A stretch of DNA of 64,000 nucleotides from positions 66,954 to 130,953 of the forward strand of contig URJL01000001.1 of NCBI GenBank assembly GCA_900548115.1, written 5' to 3'. Source of the DNA: an uncultured Eubacteriales bacterium. Lineage in GTDB: Bacteria > Bacillota > Clostridia > Oscillospirales > CAG-382. The notes under the pieces were generated by a model. The model was not told the origin of the DNA. It ran no database searches and saw only the letters and a list, made by a program, of their open reading frames with translations. Positions 24,865-34,896 of the stretch are shown piece by piece. How positions within the stretch are numbered: position 1 is the first letter of the stretch; each line of letters starts with the position of its first letter. The position numbers and the translations under genes were made by a program.

Positions 24865-27800
24865 ATGCCGAACCATTATATTTTTAACGAACGTCCCGAA
24901 TGCCAAGACAGGCTTATTGCCTTCTTGCAGAAAATGGGTTATCAATATGTATCACGTAGTGAGGCGGAACAAAAAAGAGGAAGCTTATCCAAGGTGATTT
25001 TCACGGATGAGCTTATTCGCTTTTTGAATACGCAATCTTTTAAATATAAAAACTATGAACTCAACTTTTCCGGTGAGTCTGTTCAGCGTGCCGTGAACGC
25101 TTTGGACGCTTCTCTTTTGCAGGGGCTTTCCATGGCAAGCAAAGAAATTTATAATCTTCTGACGCTCGGCATCAGTCTTGAAGAAAATGTAGTTATAGAT
25201 CAGGATGTCCCGGTTCGGCAGTCCTTTGATTTATCATACATAGACTTTGAACATCCGGCAAACAACATCTGGCAGGTGACGGAAGAATTCAGTGTTGAAA
25301 GACCTAATGGACAGTATGCTCGCCCTGATGTTGTTATTATGGTTAACGGTATTCCTCTTGCCGTTATCGAGTGCAAGAAGTCGAGTGTGGATGTAAAAGA
25401 AGGGGTACTCCAAAATGTTCGCAACATGGGGCCCGAGTATATTCCTCATTTATTTAAGTTCACACAGCTTGTCATGGCTATGAATCCTAATAAAGTTGTT
25501 TACGGAACTTGCGGAACAACCGCCGATTATTTCGTTGAGTGGCGTGAGGATGATGTAGATTGGCAAAAACAAATCTGCCAAAACTGTTCTCCCGACGGTC
25601 AGATTTTGGAACAAGACAGAATTACCGCATCATTGCTCGATAAGAAAAGACTATTAACGCTTATTCATGATTACATTTTATACGATAGCAACATAAAAAA
25701 AATATGCCGTCATCAACAGTTCTTTGCCGTTGAAAATGCCGTCAAACGCATCAACGGCGAAGATAACAAAGGAACGACCGGCGGCGTTATTTGGCATACA
25801 CAAGGCAGTGGTAAATCGCTTACCATGGTCATGCTTGTCAAAAAAATTCAGTCATTAAAAGCAAAAGAACACCCCCGCTTTGTTATTGTAACAGACCGTG
25901 TAAACTTGGATAAGCAAATACGGGATAACTTTGCCAATTCCCAAATGACACCTGTACGCGCTGCAACGGGCAAAGGTCTCAAAACGCTCTTGAAAGATAA
26001 AGGTAATCTTGTTATTACCACCCTTATCAATAAATTTGAAACCGTATGTAAGAACCACTATCTTGAGGTGGACAGCGAAAAGTTCTATGTTTTAATTGAT
26101 GAAGCACACCGTTCTCAGTACAGTGCTATGTATAACTATATGCGTGAGGTTTTACCCAACGCCACATTGATTGCATTTACCGGAACACCTCTCATTTCAA
26201 AATCCAAGAAGAACACATATAAAAAGTTCGGTGATCCAATCCACAATTATACGATGAAACGTTCTATTGAGGATAAGATTACCGTTCCCCTTGTATATGA
26301 AGGCAGAAAAGTAAAGCAAAACGATCCTTCAAATACGATTGATGCCTTTTTCGATAGTCTTACCGAAAACCTGCCTGATGACAAAAAGCAAGAGCTTAAA
26401 GCGAAGTATAGCAAATGGTCAAAACTTGCTGAGGCAAGCAGCCGTATTAACTTGATTGCCTTTGATATTTATGACCACTTTGTCAACTATTGCTTGCCGA
26501 AAGGTCTTAAGGCAATGGTTGTTTGCTCGTCTCGTGCTACTGCCGTTGATATGTATAATATCATTTCGTCCTTGCCCGGCAAGAAAGCAAATCCCCGTGT
26601 TGTTATTACTTTTGGTGACAAACGAGAAGGCAACGATGATGATGTGACTTCGGCATCAATTAAGAAAATCAAAGACTACCATGACAAACATGTCAAACCG
26701 CTGTTTGGGGATAATGATGAAAAATATTGCGATTCCGTTTGTGAGGATTTTAAGAATCCCGAAGGCGAAATCAATATGCTTATTGTAAAAGATATGTTGC
26801 TCACCGGTTTTGACGCTCCCGTTGCCGGGGTATTATATGTTGATAAGACATTACAGGAGCATAATCTTTTGCAGGCTATCGCCCGTGTAAACCGTGTTTA
26901 TAAAGGCAAAGACTTCGGACTTATTGTTGACTATTGGGGCATTTTTAAAAAATTAAGAACGGCAGTAGACCTTTATGATGATGCGGAATCTTCTATGAAT
27001 TCTTACGACCAAGAAGATATTGAAGGTTCTATTCTCGGACCGATTGATGAAAAAAATAAACTTGAAGCATCACATGAAGAACTGTGGAATATGTTTGCCG
27101 ATATTGACAAAAATGCAACATCGGACACATGGCAAATGAGTCTCAAAGATGATGCAAAGCGGAACGAATTCTATGAGAAACTAAAAACCTATGCAAACCA
27201 TTTGAATCTTGCTTTAACAAACAGAGATATTTTTGTCGAAATCGGATTTGATAAACTGGAAAAATATCGTAGCGATTACAGATTTTTTGATAAACTTCGC
27301 CAGAGTGTCATAGAAAGATTTGATAACGAAATCGACCTTTCCAAATATGAAGCTGGCATCAAAAATCTTCTTGATACATTTGTTAATGCAACAGAAGTTC
27401 ATCAAATTATCAAGCCGGTTTCCATCACTGATGAAAAAGCAATGAAAAATCTTTTAAGCAGGGATGAACCGAGCAATGTTAAAGCGGATAAAATTAAAAC
27501 CCGTATTGAAGCTGAATTAAAACAGGTTCGCTACGATGACCCTCTCTTGTTCGAGGAGTTCTCTACCAAAATTAAAACCACGCTTGCAGAATACGATAAG
27601 ACAAGAGATGCCGATAAGTATTTCACAACAATGGAAGCAATGGCCGATGATTTCCGTAATGGGCGAATGACAAAAGACTACCCGGTTTCTATTGCAAATG
27701 ATAGCGATGCTAAGGCATTCTATGGTGCGGTGGTTACTACTGTTCGCTCAAAATCCAAAATCAATATCACCGACAGTATTGAAAACACAATTGCTGATTA

Positions 27801-28008
27801 TTCAAAAAGAATTACGAAAGCTGTTGCAGACAATGCAAAACGTGATTGGAAGCACAATGAAGTGGTGCATAAGCAAATACACCGTGCGCTTGATGATTGT
27901 CTTTTCGATATGTTTGATGAAATCAGCGTAAAAATTGACAATTCAAATATTGAAATGTTAGATATTATCATTGATGAAATTATGAAAGTTGCGGTTGCAA
28001 GATACTAA
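24865..28008 (+). CDS. hsdR: Type I restriction endonuclease subunit
   Basis: 1047 residues, normal length. N-terminal PD-(D/E)xK nuclease with RPDVVIMVNGIPLAVIECKKS (around residues 150-175), followed by a two-domain SF2 translocase: Walker A TQGSGKSLT, DEAHRSQY Walker B, FTGTPL motif III, and later TGFDAPV and QAIARVNR motifs; then a long helical C-terminus for complex assembly. It cleaves unmodified DNA after ATP-driven translocation. AGAGG precedes the ATG; the stop overlaps the metallopeptidase start. Confidence 0.95.
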   Translation: MPNHYIFNERPECQDRLIAFLQKMGYQYVSRSEAEQKRGSLSKVIFTDELIRFLNTQSFKYKNYELNFSGESVQRAVNALDASLLQGLSMASKEIYNLLTLGISLEENVVIDQDVPVRQSFDLSYIDFEHPANNIWQVTEEFSVERPNGQYARPDVVIMVNGIPLAVIECKKSSVDVKEGVLQNVRNMGPEYIPHLFKFTQLVMAMNPNKVVYGTCGTTADYFVEWREDDVDWQKQICQNCSPDGQILEQDRITASLLDKKRLLTLIHDYILYDSNIKKICRHQQFFAVENAVKRINGEDNKGTTGGVIWHTQGSGKSLTMVMLVKKIQSLKAKEHPRFVIVTDRVNLDKQIRDNFANSQMTPVRAATGKGLKTLLKDKGNLVITTLINKFETVCKNHYLEVDSEKFYVLIDEAHRSQYSAMYNYMREVLPNATLIAFTGTPLISKSKKNTYKKFGDPIHNYTMKRSIEDKITVPLVYEGRKVKQNDPSNTIDAFFDSLTENLPDDKKQELKAKYSKWSKLAEASSRINLIAFDIYDHFVNYCLPKGLKAMVVCSSRATAVDMYNIISSLPGKKANPRVVITFGDKREGNDDDVTSASIKKIKDYHDKHVKPLFGDNDEKYCDSVCEDFKNPEGEINMLIVKDMLLTGFDAPVAGVLYVDKTLQEHNLLQAIARVNRVYKGKDFGLIVDYWGIFKKLRTAVDLYDDAESSMNSYDQEDIEGSILGPIDEKNKLEASHEELWNMFADIDKNATSDTWQMSLKDDAKRNEFYEKLKTYANHLNLALTNRDIFVEIGFDKLEKYRSDYRFFDKLRQSVIERFDNEIDLSKYEAGIKNLLDTFVNATEVHQIIKPVSITDEKAMKNLLSRDEPSNVKADKIKTRIEAELKQVRYDDPLLFEEFSTKIKTTLAEYDKTRDADKYFTTMEAMADDFRNGRMTKDYPVSIANDSDAKAFYGAVVTTVRSKSKINITDSIENTIADYSKRITKAVADNAKRDWKHNEVVHKQIHRALDDCLFDMFDEISVKIDNSNIEMLDIIIDEIMKVAVARY

Positions 28009-28736
28009 TGAAAGAAAAAGAATTATACTTAAGCCCGATAAACGGTTCGGTCAAAGTTGAGATTTATCGCAAAAGAATCAAAAATGTGCATCTGAAAGTT
28101 TTCCGTTCGCTAACTGTATTTTTATCGGTACCGGAACAAGTTCCAACCGATTGGATAGATAACTTCCTTAATCAAAGGACTAAATGGATAGATGATCAGA
28201 TCACAAAATACAAAAAGTCAAGTGGATATAATAATCTGTCGGACATTCGCAATGGTTCTTCAACACAGTTTCTGGGAAAAGATATGCGTATTTTAAAAGA
28301 GGCATCTTTGCAAAACCATGTTGAAGTTGATGAAAAAAAGGTGGTTGTTTACCTCAGAAAAACCGATGATGAGGATATGCTACAAAGAACATTTACAATG
28401 TGGTGGAGAGAAACAGCACGAACATTGTTTCAGAAAGAAACCGATCTGTGTTTTGACAGAGTATTCAAAAAATACGGCATTGACCGACCGATACTTTGCA
28501 TAAAAAAGATGAAAACTCTTTGGGGTAGCTGTACTCCTAATAAATGCAAAATAACACTTAATGAATATCTTTTAAAAGCTGATATTCGGTGTATTCAGTA
28601 TGTAATACTTCATGAATTAACTCATCTTCTATATCCAAATCACAGCAAGGATTTTTATGATTTTCTGACTGTACAAATGCCCGACTGGAAAGAAAGAAAA
28701 AAGCAACTGGATATGGATGTTGTCCAAGGGCTATAA
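28008..28736 (+). CDS. YgjP-like zinc metallopeptidase (DUF45)
   Basis: 242 residues. The zinc motif HELTH (around residue 202) with the third ligand His in NHSKDFYDFL defines the YgjP/WSS1-like gluzincin family. WGSCTPNKCKITLNEYLL preceding it is the family's other signature. The start ATG overlaps the hsdR stop codon. YgjP-like proteins are frequently attached to type I RM operons, and a role in processing HsdR or repairing DNA-protein crosslinks has been suggested but is not established. It closes the RM island. Confidence 0.9.
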   Translation: MKEKELYLSPINGSVKVEIYRKRIKNVHLKVFRSLTVFLSVPEQVPTDWIDNFLNQRTKWIDDQITKYKKSSGYNNLSDIRNGSSTQFLGKDMRILKEASLQNHVEVDEKKVVVYLRKTDDEDMLQRTFTMWWRETARTLFQKETDLCFDRVFKKYGIDRPILCIKKMKTLWGSCTPNKCKITLNEYLLKADIRCIQYVILHELTHLLYPNHSKDFYDFLTVQMPDWKERKKQLDMDVVQGL

Positions 28737-28966
28737 AACGATTGCAACTTGTAAGTTGAAATTGAACACTCGTCAGTAGAAAATGAGCTCCATCATAAAG
28801 TAAGACTGACAAAAACAGAGAAAATTACGAAGGTTTCTATCTTTGCTTGATGTGGAGAACATGAGCAACTTAAAGTCGGTGTTCAAGAGAACGGTGCAAG
28901 AAAATGTACTGTATTTCGGACAGTTGCTATGCTAAAATAAAAGCATAAATCCGAGGAGGCAGGTCT

Positions 28967-29866
28967 ATGGCAAATAAAATCAAATTCACACCGGAACAGT
29001 TGTCGGAACTGCAATCATTCTTTCAAAACAACGATTTTACGGCAAATATAACGCTGAACCGCGAATGTAATTTAAAAGGCGAACAGGCTGAAATTTTTGT
29101 TCGCACCAAAAAGATTTTCGGGGAATACTGGCTCGGAAATTTGCGTCCGCTCGGTGTTAATCGGAAAATGAAAAACTTTTCAAAAGACTATCCGGTAAAC
29201 CTTTTGGAGAATGCCGACGCGGAATATTTTTCCGAGCAGATTTCTGAAATCTACACGGATCCGGACAAGCTGAACGAATATATTGACAGATTTTTTGAAA
29301 TGTACGGCGAGCCGGTTATGCTCGGGATTGACTGCTATGCGAAGTCCGTAGGCAAAGAGGCTGACGATCTTACCGACGAAGAAATACATACGGTAGTTGA
29401 AAAGGTTGCCGGAGTAATTGACGAAACGCTGATTGAAACGGTTATGCAGGGTCAGCAGGTTCCAGCAATTTTCGGTGTTTCTAAAAAAATCCCTCAACAC
29501 GAAGATTTTACAGAACGGTTGAATCAGGACAAAATAAACTTTTACAACAAGTGGACTCATTGCAAAACCAAGCTCGGCGCGCCGCTCCTTTTCAGCGAGT
29601 TATCGGAGGACGAAACAACCGATATTGAAGGCGCAAAAATGTTTTTTTCAAATGACCCCGAGGAAGAACGGCGGTATATATTCCTGCGTGATGAGTTCGC
29701 CAAAACACTGAACAGCACCGACAAAGAGATATATTATCTTTCGGAAAAAGGGATTACTCAAAAAGAAATTGCAAAACGGCTCGGCTACAAAACCCACAGT
29801 GCAGTCAGCAAACGAATGAAAATAATGAATAAGAATTTCAAAGATTTTTTGGGGTTTGAAAACTGA
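28967..29866 (+). CDS. Uncharacterised protein with C-terminal sigma-region-4-like HTH
   Basis: 299 residues. The N-terminal ~230 residues are not recognised. The C-terminal 60 residues read STDKEIYYLSEKGITQKEIAKRLGYKTHSAVSKRMKIMNKNF, a helix-turn-helix of the kind in sigma factor region 4 or small phage regulators. AGGAGG precedes the ATG; a 230-bp gap separates it from the RM island, and a terminator follows. It may be a transcriptional activator of the element's transfer genes, but this is inference. Confidence 0.75.
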   Translation: MANKIKFTPEQLSELQSFFQNNDFTANITLNRECNLKGEQAEIFVRTKKIFGEYWLGNLRPLGVNRKMKNFSKDYPVNLLENADAEYFSEQISEIYTDPDKLNEYIDRFFEMYGEPVMLGIDCYAKSVGKEADDLTDEEIHTVVEKVAGVIDETLIETVMQGQQVPAIFGVSKKIPQHEDFTERLNQDKINFYNKWTHCKTKLGAPLLFSELSEDETTDIEGAKMFFSNDPEEERRYIFLRDEFAKTLNSTDKEIYYLSEKGITQKEIAKRLGYKTHSAVSKRMKIMNKNFKDFLGFEN

Positions 29867-29880
29867 ATAAGTAATAATTT

Positions 29881-29920
29881 ACGGCGGTGTTCCACCAAAT
29901 AAGGGGCACCGCCGTTTTTT
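29881..29920 (+). terminator. Intrinsic terminator after the HTH gene
   Basis: ACGGCGGTG (29881-29889) pairs with CACCGCCGT (29907-29915), followed by a T run. Confidence 0.88.
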
Positions 29921-30048
29921 ATGCGCAAAAAATATTTTTGAAAAATCCGAAAATTTTTTTACGGACGCAGGAACATTTTTGAATTTTGACCCTGTACTGT
30001 ATATGGAAAGCAAAAAACGAAATTAAAAAAATCAAGGAGGAAAACATT

Positions 30049-30471
30049 TTGAAAAAAGAGGAAATCGGAATTTCGGAAACCGCTTCCGAAAATAAAAAAC
30101 GCCGAGGAAGACCGACAGTATACCAAAGAGATCATAGGGAGGACATGAAAGCCATATGTGAATCGGATATTGACCGTACGCACAGAGCGCATATTTCAGA
30201 ATATTACCGTGGCGCCGTGTTTGGACTTTTAGAGGATAACAGCGATATTCCGTATCTTGAAAAAATTTTCAGGATAGATAATTCAAGACCGGCCTGCTAT
30301 CAAAAAGGTGAAATTATTGAACAGCTCGGCAGAATGCTGGTGCAGGACGGTTACAGTGAAGACAGCGTCATTGAAGCGGCAACAATAGCTGCGAAGCTGT
30401 ACCGGATGGGGTATACTGTTAAAGAAATTAAAGCATATTTGATTCGTGTGCGTAAGACAGGCAGTTGGTAA
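30049..30471 (+). CDS. Element protein with AT-hook-like motif, TTG start
   Basis: 140 residues if started at TTG 30049, which is preceded at good distance by AAGGAGG (30034-30040); the earlier in-frame ATG at 29986 has no ribosome binding site. KKRRGRPTVYQR near the N-terminus is an AT-hook-like basic motif, suggesting DNA binding. The rest is helical and acidic (EYYRGAVFGLLEDN, AATIAAKLYRMGYTVKEIKAYLIRVR). I do not recognise a family. Its position before the oriT-like region suggests a role in transfer or replication of the element. Confidence 0.65.
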   Translation: MKKEEIGISETASENKKRRGRPTVYQRDHREDMKAICESDIDRTHRAHISEYYRGAVFGLLEDNSDIPYLEKIFRIDNSRPACYQKGEIIEQLGRMLVQDGYSEDSVIEAATIAAKLYRMGYTVKEIKAYLIRVRKTGSW

Positions 30472-30512
30472 GAACGGTGAATATCGGAAGCCGCTTCCGA
30501 TAATATTTGCCA

Positions 30513-30533
30513 AAGCATCACCTTGATGCTTTG
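30513..30533 (+). terminator. Hairpin after the AT-hook gene
   Basis: AAAGCATCA pairs with TGATGCTTT across a 3-nt loop; no long T run follows, so it is a weak terminator candidate. Confidence 0.45.
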
Positions 30534-30647
30534 CTGCCGTATAGTAATTAGGATCGGCTGAAAAGTCGGTCTTTAATTATGCAAAAATTCAGAAAAGAGG
30601 TGATTAAAACTGATTGTATTAAAACGACATCTGCGGATGGCACAGGT

Positions 30648-30785
30648 TTAGCAAGCACTGAATTTGGGTGCACCAAATTCTATTTGCTTGCAAATGGCAT
30701 TGCATTAGCAAGCATCGCGTTTGGGTGCACACACCGCAAACACACTTGTTAGGGGTTGCTATACGCCCCCCTAAAACCCCCCCGA
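30648..30785 (+). other. oriT-like region with direct repeats and C-rich nic-like sequence
   Basis: Two 26-bp direct repeats, TTAGCAAGCA-N5-TTTGGGTGCAC, lie at 30648-30673 and 30705-30730 (21 of 26 positions identical, differing only in the middle five). They are followed by TATACGCCCCCCTAA and a second C run up to about 30785, then the MobC-like gene. Iterons plus a C-rich stretch directly upstream of MobC is the usual arrangement of an origin of transfer for MOBP-type mobilisable elements. Nicking is inference. Confidence 0.55.
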
Positions 30786-30811
30786 AGAAAAAATCTAATT
30801 ATGAAAGGAAG

Positions 30812-31177
30812 TTGTTCACTATAGAAAAAAGAACTGAAAGAATTAAGTTTTGGCTGACGGATAAGGAACTGAAACAAATCGACCGTAAAGCCGAAAAGCT
30901 CGGTATGAATCGCTCCGAGTATATTCGCTATCTTATCGCCAACTGCAAGCTTGTTCACACGCCGAACATTGATTATGAGGGCTATTACAACAGACTTAAA
31001 TGTATCAGTGATGAAATAAACCACCACTTAATTGTTCTAAATCAAATCGGTACATTGGATGAGCAACGGTTTAGTCATCTCTGTAAAGACGCGGTCAAAA
31101 CAGCGAAAGAATTGTCTGACGTGCTGACCGAAAAGCTGGATATCGAAATTGAAAGGTCGAAGGAGGTGAACACTTGA
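30812..31177 (+). CDS. MobC-like relaxosome protein
   Basis: About 118-121 residues. ERIKFWLTDKELKQIDRKAEKLGMNRSEYIRYLI is the ribbon-helix-helix segment of MobC-type relaxosome accessory proteins, followed by a helical tail that would interact with a relaxase. The start is awkward: AAAGGAAG at 30804-30811 is best spaced for an ATA codon at 30821, while the in-frame TTG at 30812 is directly against it. No ATG lies at a sensible place, so the original start may have mutated or a non-standard start is used. It overlaps the next gene by 4 bp. Confidence 0.7.
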   Translation: MFTIEKRTERIKFWLTDKELKQIDRKAEKLGMNRSEYIRYLIANCKLVHTPNIDYEGYYNRLKCISDEINHHLIVLNQIGTLDEQRFSHLCKDAVKTAKELSDVLTEKLDIEIERSKEVNT

Positions 31178-31518
31178 GAAACGGAAAGCATTATGTCCCC
31201 GTTCGGATGACAAAAAGCGAAAAAGAGAATTTCTTAAAGCTCAGTGAGTTATGCCGTGCCCCTGAGAAAACAGTTTTGTATTGGCTTCTAAACGGTATGA
31301 TTGTCTACGAAAAGCCGCCCGAAATCTTTTTCAAAATCACAAGATTAATGTTGAGACTGGAAACTAATGTGGCCCATATTTGGCTCTGTGGCAGTATTTT
31401 ATCAGAAGCGATAAAAACGAAATATTACAAACTATCAAAAGAAATAAACAATTACGATTGCGAAATCACTTTCAAAGGATTATTTGCAGAAGCGCACTAC
31501 GGCGAAAACCGAAAATAA
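31174..31518 (+). CDS. Second small mobilisation-type protein, TTG start
   Basis: 114 residues from TTG 31174 preceded by AAGGAGGTGA. HYVPVRMTKSEKENFLKLSELCRAPEKTVLYWLLNG is similar in plan to a ribbon-helix-helix DNA-binding segment, and PPEIFFKITRLMLRLETNVAHIW resembles the later MobC helix region. It overlaps the MobC-like gene by 4 bp, so the two are likely partners at the oriT-like site. Family assignment is weak. Confidence 0.55.
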   Translation: MRNGKHYVPVRMTKSEKENFLKLSELCRAPEKTVLYWLLNGMIVYEKPPEIFFKITRLMLRLETNVAHIWLCGSILSEAIKTKYYKLSKEINNYDCEITFKGLFAEAHYGENRK

Positions 31519-31539
31519 CAGTATTGAAAGGCAGTAATT

Positions 31540-31653
31540 ATGACACAAGCAAACCAAACTGCCGTTTCAAGCATATTTTTCTATACACTCTTTTTTACAA
31601 AGGAAACGGCAGACAAAAAGAAAAATGAATTACGAAAGGATTATGTTGAATGA
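31540..31653 (+). CDS. 37-residue leader-like ORF coupled to parB
   Basis: A 38-codon frame (MTQANQTAVSSIF... to KDYVE) begins at ATG 31540 after GAAAGG and ends with a 4-bp ATGA overlap with the ParB-like start. The overlap and ribosome binding site support translation. The first half is hydrophobic, the second highly charged. CTGCCGTTTC and GAAACGGCAG inside it can form a 10-bp stem. It may only serve to couple translation. Confidence 0.4.
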   Translation: MTQANQTAVSSIFFYTLFFTKETADKKKNELRKDYVE

Positions 31654-32546
31654 AAAACGAAACCAAAATGTCTGCCGAAAAGGTAGTAAAGCAACCCAAA
31701 CCGAAGCTAATGAACATTAAACTCGAAAAGCTTCTCCCGTTCGAGAATCACCCGTTTAAGGTGCTTGACGATAGCTCCATGACCGAGCTTGTAGCGAGTA
31801 TCAAAGAATACGGGCTGCTCAATCGCGTTATCGTCCGACCGATTGAGAACAACACTGAAGAATATGAAATCATATCCGGTCACCGCCGAGTACACGCCGC
31901 TGAGCTTCTTGAAATGAAAGAAGTCCCCGCGGTTGTTCATTTTATCGACCATGATGAGGCCACGGTTATGATGGTAGATTCCAATTGTCAGCGTGAGAAT
32001 CTAACGCTTATGGAAAAGGCTCGTTCTTACCGTATGAAAGCAGACGCATTATCTCATCAAGGCAAATCTTTGGGACAGAATGTCCCGAAGTCCGAGGACA
32101 ATCGAACTACGGCAAAAATAGGTAATGAAGCCGGCAACAGCTATAAAACCGTTCAAAGACTTATTCGCCTAACCCACCTTGTTCCCGAACTTCAGGAGTA
32201 TGTGGACAAAGGCAAGATGAAAATGCTCCCGGCATATGAACTATCATTCCTTGATGAAGATGCACAGAGAGATATTGTTGACAATATTGATGAAACCGAA
32301 ACTTTTCCGTCACACGCACAGGCTCGCCGTATGCGAAAAGCATTTGAGGAAGGCAATCTTGACTATGATGCCGTAACGGAAATTATGAACGAGATAAAAC
32401 CGAATCAAGTAGAAAAGCTCAAAATTCCAATAGACGATATACGCAAGTATGTGCCGAAATCTATGACACCCGCTGAAATGCAGGCATATCTCCTCAAGCT
32501 CGTAAAACAGGACTACGAACGTCAGCATAACCGCGACGCAAGATAA
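31650..32546 (+). CDS. ParB/RepB/Spo0J-family protein
   Basis: 298 residues. A ParB N-terminal nuclease/CTPase-type domain is clear: MNIKLEKLLPFENHPFKVLDDSSMTELVASIKEYGLLNRVIVRPI, then EIISGHRRVHAAELL (the GHRR box) and NCQRENLTLMEKARSYRMK, followed by an HTH (NSYKTVQRLIRL). There is no ParA partner and no parS cluster that I noticed, so it may act as a regulator or in element maintenance rather than classical partition. Proteins of this type are routine in clostridial mobilisable elements. Confidence 0.88.
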   Translation: MKNETKMSAEKVVKQPKPKLMNIKLEKLLPFENHPFKVLDDSSMTELVASIKEYGLLNRVIVRPIENNTEEYEIISGHRRVHAAELLEMKEVPAVVHFIDHDEATVMMVDSNCQRENLTLMEKARSYRMKADALSHQGKSLGQNVPKSEDNRTTAKIGNEAGNSYKTVQRLIRLTHLVPELQEYVDKGKMKMLPAYELSFLDEDAQRDIVDNIDETETFPSHAQARRMRKAFEEGNLDYDAVTEIMNEIKPNQVEKLKIPIDDIRKYVPKSMTPAEMQAYLLKLVKQDYERQHNRDAR

Positions 32547-32557
32547 GGAGTGTGCTT

Positions 32558-34508
<1,951 letters not shown>

Positions 34509-34514
34509 CAAAAA

Positions 34515-34536
34515 GGAGCAGGCGAAAACCTGCTCC
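34515..34536 (+). terminator. Hairpin after the recombinase gene
   Basis: GGAGCAGG pairs with CCTGCTCC across a 6-nt CGAAAA loop; no T run, so a weak or processing hairpin. Confidence 0.5.
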
Positions 34537-34553
34537 CAACATCAAACCGTATC

Positions 34554-34605
34554 AGAATAAAAAAATCGAGTATTCATAAAATCAAATCCCTTATGAATAC
34601 TCGAT
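34554..34605 (-). terminator. Terminator of tRNA-Pro, containing the right-margin repeat
   Basis: On the minus strand, 14 bp after the tRNA-side margin begin TCGAGTATTCATAA pairing with TTATGAATACTCGA, an 11-nt loop between, then a run of Ts. The loop and 5' arm contain TTCATAAGGGATTT, the copy of the left-margin repeat. The tRNA terminator and the element end therefore share sequence. Confidence 0.8.
34584..34597 (-). repeat. Right-margin 14-bp inverted repeat of the element
   Basis: TTCATAAGGGATTT on the minus strand, identical to 18027-18040 on the plus strand. Confidence 0.7.
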
Positions 34606-34606
34606 A

Positions 34607-34682
34607 TGGTCTGAGTGGCGGGACTTGAACCCACGGCCTCTACCACCCCAAGGTAGCGCTCTACCACCTGAGCCACACCCAG
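34607..34682 (-). tRNA. tRNA-Pro (anticodon GGG)
   Basis: 76 nt on the minus strand. Acceptor CTGGGTG pairs with CACTCAG (one G-U), D arm GCTC...GAGC, anticodon arm CTACC-TTGGGGT-GGTAG giving anticodon GGG, T arm GTGGG-TTCAAGT-CCCGC, discriminator A and encoded CCA. Reads CCC and CCU proline codons. It is a host gene adjoining the integrated element. Confidence 0.95.
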
Positions 34683-34825
34683 ATTACCCAACGGCAAATA
34701 TTATAGCATTCGCGCGGGGGTTTGTCAAGAGTTTTTTGAAAAAAATTCAATTTATCTTTCAAGGCATTACGTTTTTCGGTCTTTTTACGATTTTTTATCG
34801 ACTTTTTTCAAAAAACGTATGAGCC

Positions 34826-34854
34826 TTGACAAAACGGGCAAAAATTGATACAAT
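34826..34854 (+). promoter_or_regulatory. Promoter of the phosphohexomutase gene
   Basis: TTGACA at 34826-34831, 17-bp spacer, TACAAT at 34849-34854; the only gene downstream is the mutase. Confidence 0.85.
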
Positions 34855-34896
34855 AACAGCGTACATATTTCAGTGAAAGAGGATGAACGTATCATC

